Shown: positions 18,348 through 26,451 of the stretch, in pieces
How the letters are laid out: the number at the start of each line of letters is the position of its first letter
Position numbering within the stretch: the first letter of the stretch is position 1
DNA from: Andeanibacterium sp036384795
Lineage (GTDB): Bacteria; Pseudomonadota; Alphaproteobacteria; Sphingomonadales; Sphingomonadaceae
Assembly (NCBI GenBank): GCA_036384795.1
Contig: DASVLP010000082.1
Coordinates: 10,907 to 74,906 of the forward strand
DNA length: 64,000 nt
Reading direction: 5' to 3'
The notes under the pieces: model-generated
What the model was told of the DNA's origin: nothing
Seen by the model: only the letters and a program-made list of their open reading frames with translations
The model's database searches: none
Made by a program: the position numbers and the translations under genes

Positions 18348-21300
18348 ATGCTGGCGAGGGTCCCGATATCGCTCAAGCTCTCGGCGCTCGTCGTGCTGAT
18401 GGTGGTGGCGACCGCGCTGATGGTCAATCAGCTGTACTTGCGCGGCAGCTCGCAGATCCTCACCGAGCAGGCGATCGGAGAGCTTCAGAACCAGACGAGA
18501 TCGTACGGCTATCCGCTGAAGGCCGACATCGACCAGTTGCAGAACGACACCCGGCTGCTGGCGAGCCTGGAATCGTCGAAGACGTTCATCCATTCGGGCC
18601 GAGGCGATCCGCTGACGGTCGCGTTCCGCGAAATGCTCGCGAGCCATCCCAACTACACCAAGGTCCGCGTGATCGGGGTCGCCGATCAAGGCAGGGAGCT
18701 GCTCAAGGTCGAGCGGGACGGCGGCCGCATCGTCCGCAGCCCGCCCGACCAGCTGGCGCAGCACGAAAACGAACGCTTCTTCCGCGAGGCGCTGCAAGTC
18801 GCGCCGGGACAGATCGCGCTGTCGGACGGCGAGCTGTATCGCGAAAACGGCCACATCGTGACCCCCCACCTGCTGGTGCTGCGGGCGAGCGCGCCGCTCT
18901 ATTCGGCCGGTGGCAAGCTGTTCGGAATCGTGGTGATCAACATGGATCTGGGTGAGGTTCTCGCCAAGATCGCCCGCAGCGTCGGCGGCGCGCACACGAT
19001 CTATGTCACCAACAGCCGGGGCGATTACCTCGCCAACCCCGACGCGAGCAAGCTGTTCGCAAGCGATCTGGGAACCGCGTACCGCATTCAGGCCGACAAT
19101 CCCGCGCTGCCCGGGGCGCTGGCGCGCTCTCCCAGCGGGGACGTCACGCTGCTGCCGCGGCAGACCGGGCGCGACTACGTGCTGGTGTTCCGCAAGCTGG
19201 CCTACGATCCGCTGCATCCGGACCGCTTCCTCGGCATCTCGACGCGCGAAAGCGAAGCGGCGATGGTCGCGAAAGCGGTCGAATACCGCAACTATGGCCT
19301 GCTCGTCAGCCTTGCGATCGTGATCGCCGCGGCGATCGCGGCGGTGTTCCTGCTGCGCCTGTCGCTGCGCCCGCTGACCGCGATCGCCGACGCGGTGACG
19401 CGCTATCGCGAGGGCGAGAGCGAGATCGCGCTGCCCGAGCAGTCGCCCGACGAGATCGGCTTTCTGGCACGCGAGTTCCGCACGCTGATCGACCAGAAGA
19501 ACAAGGAAGACTGGGTGCGCGAAAGCCTGGTTTCGACCACGCGCAAGCTGCTCGGCTTCAGGACCCTGGCGGAATTCGCGCAATCGCTGATGCAGGCGCT
19601 GACCAGCGGGGTCGGCGCGCAAGTCGGCGTGCTCTACGTGAGCAGCAGCTTCGCCCGCCACGCGCAGGACGGGGACGAAGCGCTGGTCTTGATCGGCTCG
19701 TGCGGGCTCGAAGGCGAAGGCGCGCCGGCGCGCATCCGCCTCGGGGAAGGGCTGGTCGGCCAATGCGCGAGAGACCGCCAGATGCGCGCGATCACGCAAG
19801 TCCCCGACGGCTGCCTGACCGTCACGACGGCGCTCGCGAAGGCCAGGCCGACGGAGATCCTGCTGCTGCCGATCGTGTTCGAGGACCGGCTGGTGGGCGT
19901 CGTCGAGCTGGCGAGCCTCGCGGGCTTCAGCCCGATCCAGCGCGAGTTCCTCGACCGGATCGCCTATCATATCGGGATCACCGTCAACTCGATCAGCTCG
20001 CGGATGCATACCGAGGAACTGCTCGAGGAATCGCGCCAGCAGGCCGAGGAGCTGCAGCGCAGCGAGGAAGAACTCAAGACCCAGCAGGAAGAGCTCGAAG
20101 CCTCGAACGAGGAAATGGAGGAGCGCGCGCGCGAGCTCGAGGCGCTGAATTTGCGGATCAGCGAAGGCAATGCGCGGCTGGAGCAGGCGAGCCGGTACAA
20201 GTCCGAATTCCTCGCCAACATGAGCCACGAACTGCGCACCCCGCTCAACTCGCTGCTGATCCTCGCGCGCAACCTGTCGCTCAACGAGGAAGGCAACCTG
20301 ACCGGCGAGCAGGTCGAGGAAGCGCAAGTGATCTACAACGGCGGCCTCGAGCTGCTGCGCCTGATCAACGACATCCTCGACTTGTCGAAAGTCGAGGCCG
20401 GCAAGCTGACCTTCGTCGCCGAGGACGTTCCTGTCGGGCACATTGCCGCCCGGCTCGAACGGCAATTCCAGCCGGTCGCCGGCGAAGCGGGGCTCGCGTT
20501 CGAGATCGAGCTCGGGCCGCAGCTGCCGGCGGCGATCCGCTCCGATCCCCAGCGGCTCGAACAGATTCTCAAGAACCTGCTCTCGAACGCGTTCAAGTTC
20601 ACCGAGAAAGGCGGGGTCACGCTGACAATCGGCGTTCCCGGCAAGGACGTGGAGCTGCACCGCGACACGTTGGCGCACGGCAGCGCGATCGCGTTCGCGG
20701 TCACCGACACCGGGATCGGCATCGATCCCGCCAAGCTCGGCGACATCTTCGAGGCGTTCCAGCAGGAAGACGGCTCGATCGACCGGCACTACGGCGGCAC
20801 CGGGCTCGGGCTCGCGATCGCGCGCAAGTTCGCGCATATGCTGGGCGGCGAGATCCAGGTCGAGAGCACCAAAGGCGCGGGCAGCACGTTCACGCTGATC
20901 CTGCCGTTCGAATGGGACGCGCAGCCGGCCGCCGATGCGCCCCCGCTTCCGGCGGTCCCGCCCGCCCCGCCGGTGGCGCGGCCGGAGCCCTTGCCGCCGA
21001 AGCAGGCGATGCCGCAGTTCGTCGCCGACGACCGCGAGTTGATCCGCGAGGGCGACAAAGTCGCGCTGATCATCGAGGACGATCGGGCGTTCGCCCGCAC
21101 GTTGATGAAGATCGCCCGCGCGCACGGCTACAAGTGCCTCGCCGCGGGCGACGGCAAGAGCGGGGTGATGCTGGCGCTCGAGCAGCCGGTGAGCGCGGTG
21201 ATCCTCGACCTCACGTTGCCGGACATCGACGGGATGGTGGTGCTCGACCAGCTCAAGGCCAACCTCAAGACCCGCCATGTGCCGGTGCATATCGTCACCG

Positions 21301-22250
21301 GGCGCGGCCGCGACGGGGACGTCGCCCACTTGCGCAAGGGCGCGATCGGCTATCTCACCAAGCCGGTCGAGTTCGAGGAGATCGACCGCGCGTTCGGCCG
21401 GATCGAGGCGCTGCTGCAGGCCAGGCTCAAGAAAATCCTGGTGGTCGAGGACGACAGGAAGACCCAAGCCGCAATCCGCGCGCTGCTGAAGAAGAAATCG
21501 GTCGAGATCGTCTGCGCCGGCACCGGGCGCGCGGGGCTCGAACAGCTGCGCGAGCAGGCCTTCGACTGCGTGATCCTCGATTTGACGCTGCCTGACATGT
21601 CCGGCTTCGAATGGCTCGAAGCGATCGCCGGGCAAGCCGGCGATACGGGACTGCCGCCGGTGATCGTCTACACCGCGAAGGACCTCACCGAAGAGGAGGA
21701 CCGCCGGCTCAACCAGCACACCGGCAGCATCGTGATCAAGGGCGCGAGCTCGGCCGAGCGACTGCTCGACGAGGTGACTCTGTTCCTCCACAGCGTCGAG
21801 GCCAGCCTGACCAAGGACCAGCAGACGATCATCCGCATGCAGCACGATCCGGACAAAGTGCTGCAGGCGCGCAAGGTGCTGCTGGTCGACGACGACATGC
21901 GCAACACGTTCGCGCTCTCGAAGCTGCTCAAGAAGCACGGGATGGACGTGGCGATCGCCGACAACGGCCAGATGGCGCTCGACAAGCTGGCCGAGGAGCC
22001 GGGCATCGAGCTGGTGATCATGGACATCATGATGCCGGTGATGGACGGCTACCAGGCGATCCGCGCGATCCGCGAGCGCCGCGACCTCGCTGCGCTGCCG
22101 GTGATCGCGCTCACCGCGCGCGCGATGCCCGAGGAGCAGGAGCGCTGCATGGCGGCCGGGGCTAACGACTATCTGGTCAAGCCGGTCGACGTCGAACGCT
22201 TGCTGACGCTGCTCAGGGTGTGGCTGTTCCGCCAGGACGAGGCGGCCTGA
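18348..22250 (+). CDS. Hybrid sensor histidine kinase (periplasmic sensor-HAMP-GAF-HisKA-HATPase-REC-REC-REC)
   Basis: A 1,300-residue membrane kinase. Transmembrane helices at about 8-25 and 315-338 bracket a large periplasmic sensor, probably Cache-like. HAMP follows at about 340-390, GAF at about 404-546, and a glutamate-rich coiled coil at about 550-610. The phosphoacceptor box NMSHELRTPLNSL has its His at about 627. ATPase boxes are NLLSNAFKF, VTDTGIGIDP and YGGTGLGLAIA. Three receivers begin at about 904 (IIEDDRAF), 1029 (LVVEDDRK) and 1177 (LLVDDDMR); each has a DLTLPD or DIMMPV phosphoacceptor. The middle receiver has IVIKGAS in place of the usual KP, so its lysine site is unusual. 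CheR follows five bases after the stop. Confidence 0.95.
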   Translation: MLARVPISLKLSALVVLMVVATALMVNQLYLRGSSQILTEQAIGELQNQTRSYGYPLKADIDQLQNDTRLLASLESSKTFIHSGRGDPLTVAFREMLASHPNYTKVRVIGVADQGRELLKVERDGGRIVRSPPDQLAQHENERFFREALQVAPGQIALSDGELYRENGHIVTPHLLVLRASAPLYSAGGKLFGIVVINMDLGEVLAKIARSVGGAHTIYVTNSRGDYLANPDASKLFASDLGTAYRIQADNPALPGALARSPSGDVTLLPRQTGRDYVLVFRKLAYDPLHPDRFLGISTRESEAAMVAKAVEYRNYGLLVSLAIVIAAAIAAVFLLRLSLRPLTAIADAVTRYREGESEIALPEQSPDEIGFLAREFRTLIDQKNKEDWVRESLVSTTRKLLGFRTLAEFAQSLMQALTSGVGAQVGVLYVSSSFARHAQDGDEALVLIGSCGLEGEGAPARIRLGEGLVGQCARDRQMRAITQVPDGCLTVTTALAKARPTEILLLPIVFEDRLVGVVELASLAGFSPIQREFLDRIAYHIGITVNSISSRMHTEELLEESRQQAEELQRSEEELKTQQEELEASNEEMEERARELEALNLRISEGNARLEQASRYKSEFLANMSHELRTPLNSLLILARNLSLNEEGNLTGEQVEEAQVIYNGGLELLRLINDILDLSKVEAGKLTFVAEDVPVGHIAARLERQFQPVAGEAGLAFEIELGPQLPAAIRSDPQRLEQILKNLLSNAFKFTEKGGVTLTIGVPGKDVELHRDTLAHGSAIAFAVTDTGIGIDPAKLGDIFEAFQQEDGSIDRHYGGTGLGLAIARKFAHMLGGEIQVESTKGAGSTFTLILPFEWDAQPAADAPPLPAVPPAPPVARPEPLPPKQAMPQFVADDRELIREGDKVALIIEDDRAFARTLMKIARAHGYKCLAAGDGKSGVMLALEQPVSAVILDLTLPDIDGMVVLDQLKANLKTRHVPVHIVTGRGRDGDVAHLRKGAIGYLTKPVEFEEIDRAFGRIEALLQARLKKILVVEDDRKTQAAIRALLKKKSVEIVCAGTGRAGLEQLREQAFDCVILDLTLPDMSGFEWLEAIAGQAGDTGLPPVIVYTAKDLTEEEDRRLNQHTGSIVIKGASSAERLLDEVTLFLHSVEASLTKDQQTIIRMQHDPDKVLQARKVLLVDDDMRNTFALSKLLKKHGMDVAIADNGQMALDKLAEEPGIELVIMDIMMPVMDGYQAIRAIRERRDLAALPVIALTARAMPEEQERCMAAGANDYLVKPVDVERLLTLLRVWLFRQDEAA

Positions 22251-22254
22251 CGCG

Positions 22255-23094
22255 ATGATCGAGGAACGCGACACGATCGAGCTGGCCTTGCTGCTCGACG
22301 GGATCAAGCGGCGTTACGGCTACGATTTCAGCCATTATTCGCCGGCTTCGCTCGAGCGCCGGCTGCGGCACGCGATGGGCGAGGAAGGCGTCGGCCGGTT
22401 CACCCGCCTGCTCGATCTGCTGTTCCACGACGAAGCGGCGTTCGACCGTTTCCTCAAGCACATGTCGGTGACGGTCACCGAGCTGTTCCGCGATCCCCCG
22501 TTCTACCGCGCGTTGCGCGAAAAGGTGATGCCGGCGCTGAAGACCTATCCCTTCGTCAAGCTGTGGCACGCCGGCTGCGCCACCGGGGAGGAAGTCTATT
22601 CGACCGCGATCGTGCTGGAGGAGGAAGACTTCCTCGGCCGCGCGCGGATCTATGCGACCGATTTCAACAAGCATTCGCTCGAGGTCGGCAAGCGCGGGGT
22701 TTACCCTGGCGCAAAAGCCGAAGCGTACGATGCGAACTACCGCGCGGCGGGCGGGCGCGGGGCGCTGTGCGACCATGTCACCGGCGGCTACGAGCTGATC
22801 AAGTTCAAGGATGCGCTGAAGGAACGGATCACCTTCTCCTACCACAACCTCGTCACCGACGGGGTGTTCGGCGAGATGAACCTCGTGTGCTGCCGCAACG
22901 TGCTGATCTATTTCGACAAGCACCTGCAGAATCGCGTGCTGCGGCTGTTCGCCGACAGCCTGCGCCACGGCGGGTTCCTGTGCCTTGGCAACAAGGAAAC
23001 GCTGAACTTCAGCGCGGTCGAGTGCGAGTTCGAGCCGTTCGACAAGAAGCAGCGGATCTACAAGAAGATCGGAGGCGAGCCCCATGTCGCGTGA
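22255..23094 (+). CDS. CheR-type protein-glutamate O-methyltransferase
   Basis: A 279-residue methyltransferase of the CheR family, which uses S-adenosylmethionine to methylate glutamates, classically on chemoreceptors. An N-terminal helical domain (YGYDFSHYSPASLERRL) is followed by TVTELFRDPPFYRAL and the SAM-binding LWHAGCATGEEVYSTAI, then ATDFNKHSLEVGKRGVY and LVCCRNVLIYFDK, all classical. It lies between a hybrid kinase and a REC-kinase. No chemoreceptor, CheB, CheA or CheW gene lies in the window, so its target here is probably a kinase or a distant receptor. It overlaps the next gene by 11 bases. Confidence 0.93.
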   Translation: MIEERDTIELALLLDGIKRRYGYDFSHYSPASLERRLRHAMGEEGVGRFTRLLDLLFHDEAAFDRFLKHMSVTVTELFRDPPFYRALREKVMPALKTYPFVKLWHAGCATGEEVYSTAIVLEEEDFLGRARIYATDFNKHSLEVGKRGVYPGAKAEAYDANYRAAGGRGALCDHVTGGYELIKFKDALKERITFSYHNLVTDGVFGEMNLVCCRNVLIYFDKHLQNRVLRLFADSLRHGGFLCLGNKETLNFSAVECEFEPFDKKQRIYKKIGGEPHVA

Positions 23095-24262
23095 ATTGCC
23101 GGTGAGCCGCGAGGGCGCGGCGCCCGTTCCGCTGACCGCGCTCGAGGCGCTGCCGAAAATCCTGATCGTCGACGACCGCAAGGAGAACCTGCTCGCGACC
23201 CGCAAGGTGCTGAAGGGGCTCGATGCCGAACTGCTGACCGCGGAATCGGGCAACGAGGCGCTGTCGCTGATGCTGCGGCATCGGTTCGCGGTGGTGCTGC
23301 TCGACGTGCAGATGCCCGAGATGGACGGGTTCGAAACCGCGCAATTGATGCAGGAACACGAATCGATGGCGAATACGCCGATCATCTTCGTGACCGCGAT
23401 CAGCAAGGAGGAGCGCTACGCCTCGCGCGCGGCGGGGATCGGCGCGGTCGACTACATTTTCAAGCCGATCAACCCCGACATCCTGCGCAGCAAGGTGCGC
23501 GTCTATCTCGATCTTTACGTCCAGCGCGAGCAGATCCTCCACCTCAACGCGGTGCTCCGGCAATCGAACGAGGAGCTCGAGCGGTTCGCCTACATCTGCT
23601 CGCACGACATGCAGGAGCCGGTGCGGATGATGCACGGTTTCGCCGGCATGCTCGCGCGCACCCAGGCCGATGCGCTCGACGAGAACGGCCGGCGCTACCT
23701 CAAGTTCATCTCGGACAACGCCACCCAGATGCAGAAGATGATCGGCGACATCCTGACTTTCTCGCGCGTCGGCCGCGAGCCGCCGCAGGTCGAGCCGGTC
23801 GATTGCCGGACGATCTGCGAGGAGGCGCTGGCCAAGTTCGCCGACGTGATCGAGGCGAAGCAGGCGAAGGTCGCGATCGGCGCATTGCCCACGTTCGAGA
23901 CGAGCCCGACGCTGCTGCGGGTTTTGTTCCAGAACCTGATCGGCAACGGCCTCAAGTTCCAGGACGGCTCTCGCACGCCGGAGCTGAAGATCGGTGCCCG
24001 GCGTGCCTCGGCCGGGTGGGAATTCTCGATCGCCGACAACGGCATCGGCATCGACCCTGAGTTCCGCGGCAAGATGTTCGCAATCTTCCAGCGCCATCAC
24101 CGCAAGGACGCTTACCCGGGAACCGGCATCGGGCTTTCGACCTGCAAGAAGTTCCTCGAAATCTACGGCGGGGCGATCCGCTTCGAATCCACCCTCGGCA
24201 AGGGAACCACATTTTTCTTCACAATCCCCGAGGGAGCACCCGGAGAAAGGAGCGCGGCATGA
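23084..24262 (+). CDS. Receiver-histidine kinase fusion (REC-HisKA-HATPase)
   Basis: A 392-residue soluble protein with the receiver first. The receiver has ILIVDDRKENLLAT, LLDVQMPEMDGFE and DYIFKPINPD. After a coiled-coil linker (VQREQILHLNAVLRQSN) comes the phosphoacceptor box FAYICSHDMQEPVRMMHGF, close to that of the kinase at 16937. The ATPase boxes are NLIGNGLKF, IADNGIGIDP and GTGIGLSTCKKFLE. The order lets an upstream kinase switch this one through its receiver. It overlaps cheR and its stop overlaps the next receiver (ATGA). Confidence 0.93.
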   Translation: MSRELPVSREGAAPVPLTALEALPKILIVDDRKENLLATRKVLKGLDAELLTAESGNEALSLMLRHRFAVVLLDVQMPEMDGFETAQLMQEHESMANTPIIFVTAISKEERYASRAAGIGAVDYIFKPINPDILRSKVRVYLDLYVQREQILHLNAVLRQSNEELERFAYICSHDMQEPVRMMHGFAGMLARTQADALDENGRRYLKFISDNATQMQKMIGDILTFSRVGREPPQVEPVDCRTICEEALAKFADVIEAKQAKVAIGALPTFETSPTLLRVLFQNLIGNGLKFQDGSRTPELKIGARRASAGWEFSIADNGIGIDPEFRGKMFAIFQRHHRKDAYPGTGIGLSTCKKFLEIYGGAIRFESTLGKGTTFFFTIPEGAPGERSAA

Positions 24263-24705
24263 TCATCCTGCTGGTGGAAGACAACGAGGGCGACATCGCC
24301 CTGACCCAGATCGCGTTCGGCGACAGCGGCATCGACGGCGAGCTGGTCGTTGCCCGCGACGGCGCGGAGGCGGTCGACCGGCTCTACGGCCGCGGCGAGT
24401 TCGCCGATGCCGAGTTGCCCGACCTGATGCTGGTCGATCTCAACATGCCGCGGATGGACGGCAAGGAACTGCTCGACGTGGTCAAGGGCGACGAGGACCT
24501 CAAGACGATCCCGGTGATCATGCTGACGAGCTCGCAGGCGCCGGCCGAAATCCGCGACTGCTATCGCCGCCATGCCAATTCCTATGTGCTGAAGCCGTGG
24601 GGCGTCGAAGAATACGCCGACATCCTGCGCCAGCTCGAACGTTATTGGACCGGGATCGTCGTGCTGCCCAAGGACGACGAAGAGCCCGAGCGGTATCGCG
24701 CGTAG
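24259..24705 (+). CDS. Stand-alone response regulator (Rcp1-like receiver)
   Basis: A 148-residue single receiver similar in layout to the one at 17758. Motifs are LLVEDNEGDIALTQ, LMLVDLNMPRMDG, IMLTSSQAP and SYVLKPWGVEEY; the aromatic after KP differs from its relative. It is coupled to the REC-kinase by an ATGA overlap and is its likely partner. Its last 64 bases overlap the 3' end of queC on the opposite strand. Confidence 0.92.
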   Translation: MIILLVEDNEGDIALTQIAFGDSGIDGELVVARDGAEAVDRLYGRGEFADAELPDLMLVDLNMPRMDGKELLDVVKGDEDLKTIPVIMLTSSQAPAEIRDCYRRHANSYVLKPWGVEEYADILRQLERYWTGIVVLPKDDEEPERYRA

Positions 24706-25382
24706 CCGGCGCGGCGCAAGTCGCACGCGGGGCATTCGCCGCAGCCGTAGCCCCATTCGTGCAGGGCGCCGCGCGAGCCCAGATAGCAGGTGTGGGTTTC
24801 GGTACGGATCAGCTCGACCAGCGCGGCTCCACCCAGCTCTTCGGCCAGCCGCCAGGTCTCGCCCTTGTCCAGGCGCATCAGCGGGGTGTCTAGCGCGAAG
24901 CGGCCCCCCATGCCAAGGGTGATCGCCTCTTCCAGCGCGCGGAGCGTATCGTCGCGGCAGTCGGGGTAGCCCGAATAGTCGGTCTCGCACATCCCGCCGA
25001 CGAGGTGCGCCGCGCCGCGACGGGTGGCGAGCGCGGCGGCGAGGACGAAGAACAGCAGGTTGCGCCCCGGGACGAACGTGTTCGGCAATCCGTCCTCGCG
25101 CAACGCGATTTCGGCCTCGCGGGTCAGCGCGGTGTCGCTGAGCTCGCCGAGCACCGGGATCGCGAGCATGTGGTCGGGCCCGAGCCGCTCCGCCCACGCC
25201 GGATCGAGCGCAGCCATCCGCTCGCGCACCCGCCGGCGGCATTCGAGCTCGACCGAATGGCGCTGGCCGTAGTCGAACCCGACCGTCTCCACGCATGCGA
25301 AGCGCGCCAGCGCCCAGGCAAGGCAGGTCGCCGAATCCTGGCCGCCCGAGAACAGCACCAGCGCTTTTTCGTCCGATTCCAT
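24642..25382 (-). CDS. queC: 7-cyano-7-deazaguanine synthase QueC
   Basis: A 246-residue ATP-dependent ligase that converts carboxy-deazaguanine to preQ0 for queuosine synthesis. The PP-loop is LFSGGQDSATCLAW at the N-terminus, with FDYGQRHSVEL and the conserved PGRNLLFFVLAAA and GGMCETDYSGYPDCR. Four zinc-ligand cysteines are present in CYLGSRG and GCGECPACDLR. The core should end near ARYR; a 15-residue tail (from SGSSSSLG) continues into the opposite strand of the receiver gene, giving a 64-base convergent overlap. It is divergent from the metallo-hydrolase gene by about 98 bases. Confidence 0.95.
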   Translation of the reverse strand: MESDEKALVLFSGGQDSATCLAWALARFACVETVGFDYGQRHSVELECRRRVRERMAALDPAWAERLGPDHMLAIPVLGELSDTALTREAEIALREDGLPNTFVPGRNLLFFVLAAALATRRGAAHLVGGMCETDYSGYPDCRDDTLRALEEAITLGMGGRFALDTPLMRLDKGETWRLAEELGGAALVELIRTETHTCYLGSRGALHEWGYGCGECPACDLRRAGYARYRSGSSSSLGSTTIPVQ

Positions 25383-25480
25383 GCCCCGCTGCTACCGCCA
25401 TCGCGCCATTCCCGCCAGCGCCGGTGAAAGCGCTCGACTGTAGCCGCCCATCGGCTATTCCTTGCGCGGGGAGAGGAACG

Positions 25481-26377
25481 ATGGCGCCATTGCAACTCGG
25501 AAACATGCGGGTGCACAAAGTCCACGAGATGGACAGCCCGGTGCCGCTGCTCAGCCAGTTGCCCGGCACCACCGCCGACGATCTCGCGCGCTTGCGCGGC
25601 TGGTACGACCAGCCCGACGAGATCACCGCCGATCCCGAGACCAGCCTGATGACCTTCTCGGTCCATAGCTGGGTGATCGAGATCGGCCAGCTCACGGTCC
25701 TGGTCGACACCTGCTGCGGCAATCACAAGAACCGCCTGCTGCCGGAAGTGAACCAGCTCGACACCCGCTATCTCGACAACTTGCGCGCCGCCGGCTTCGC
25801 GCCCGAGAACATCGACCTGGTGATGTGCACCCACCTCCATTTCGATCACGTCGGCTGGAACACCCGGCTCGACAACGGCGCCTGGGTGCCGACTTTCCCC
25901 AATGCGCGCTATCTCTTCAGCCGCCGCGACTTCGAGTATTTCAAGGACAATCCGGGAGGCGAGGAACTGCATTACCAGGCATTCCTCGATTCGATCGTGC
26001 CGGTGATGGACAAGGGCCAGGGCGAAATCGTCGAGGAGGATTCGCTGGTCTATCGCGAGATCGGCGACGGCGTGTGGCTCGAGCCGGCGTTCGGCCATTC
26101 GCCCGGCTGCTGCACGGTCAACGCCCAAGCGGGCGGGGCTCCGGGAATGTTCTGGGGCGACGTGATCCACCATCCGGTGCAGTTGATCCGCCACGACTTG
26201 CCGTTCGCGTTCGATGCGGACGGGGCTGCCGCATCGAAGACCCGCAAGGCGACGATGGAGCGGGTCGCGGACAGCGACACGGTGTGCTTTCCGGCACACT
26301 TCCGCCGCAGCTCGGCAGGTTATGTGAAGCGCGACGGCGACGCGTTCCGGTACGAGTTCCTGAGCGGCGGAGAGTAA
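25481..26377 (+). CDS. Metallo-beta-lactamase-fold hydrolase
   Basis: A 298-residue cytoplasmic protein with the metal-binding motif CTHLHFDHVGWN, a second His in GHSPGCCTVNA and Asp in MFWGDVIHHP, then FPAHFRR for the last His. The spacing suits a two-metal hydrolase of the lactonase/AttM-like group. It starts at ATG 25481, with GGGAGAGG upstream. There is no signal peptide. It stands alone between queC and the ClC gene. Lactone or thioester hydrolysis is possible; the substrate is not known. Confidence 0.88.
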   Translation: MAPLQLGNMRVHKVHEMDSPVPLLSQLPGTTADDLARLRGWYDQPDEITADPETSLMTFSVHSWVIEIGQLTVLVDTCCGNHKNRLLPEVNQLDTRYLDNLRAAGFAPENIDLVMCTHLHFDHVGWNTRLDNGAWVPTFPNARYLFSRRDFEYFKDNPGGEELHYQAFLDSIVPVMDKGQGEIVEEDSLVYREIGDGVWLEPAFGHSPGCCTVNAQAGGAPGMFWGDVIHHPVQLIRHDLPFAFDADGAAASKTRKATMERVADSDTVCFPAHFRRSSAGYVKRDGDAFRYEFLSGGE

Positions 26378-26451
26378 CCGCTTCGCGCTTCACCTTCGCG
26401 CCCAAGCGTGCAATGGGCAGGCGCTGAAATGGCCCTCCCGGAGGGGCGAGA

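Noticed and set aside
17721..22307. A very long open frame on the minus strand opposite the kinase genes
   Set aside because: It is a mirror of high-G+C codon bias: the plus strand carries intact kinase, receiver and GAF motifs, while the minus-strand translation is Arg/Gln/His-rich with no known motif.
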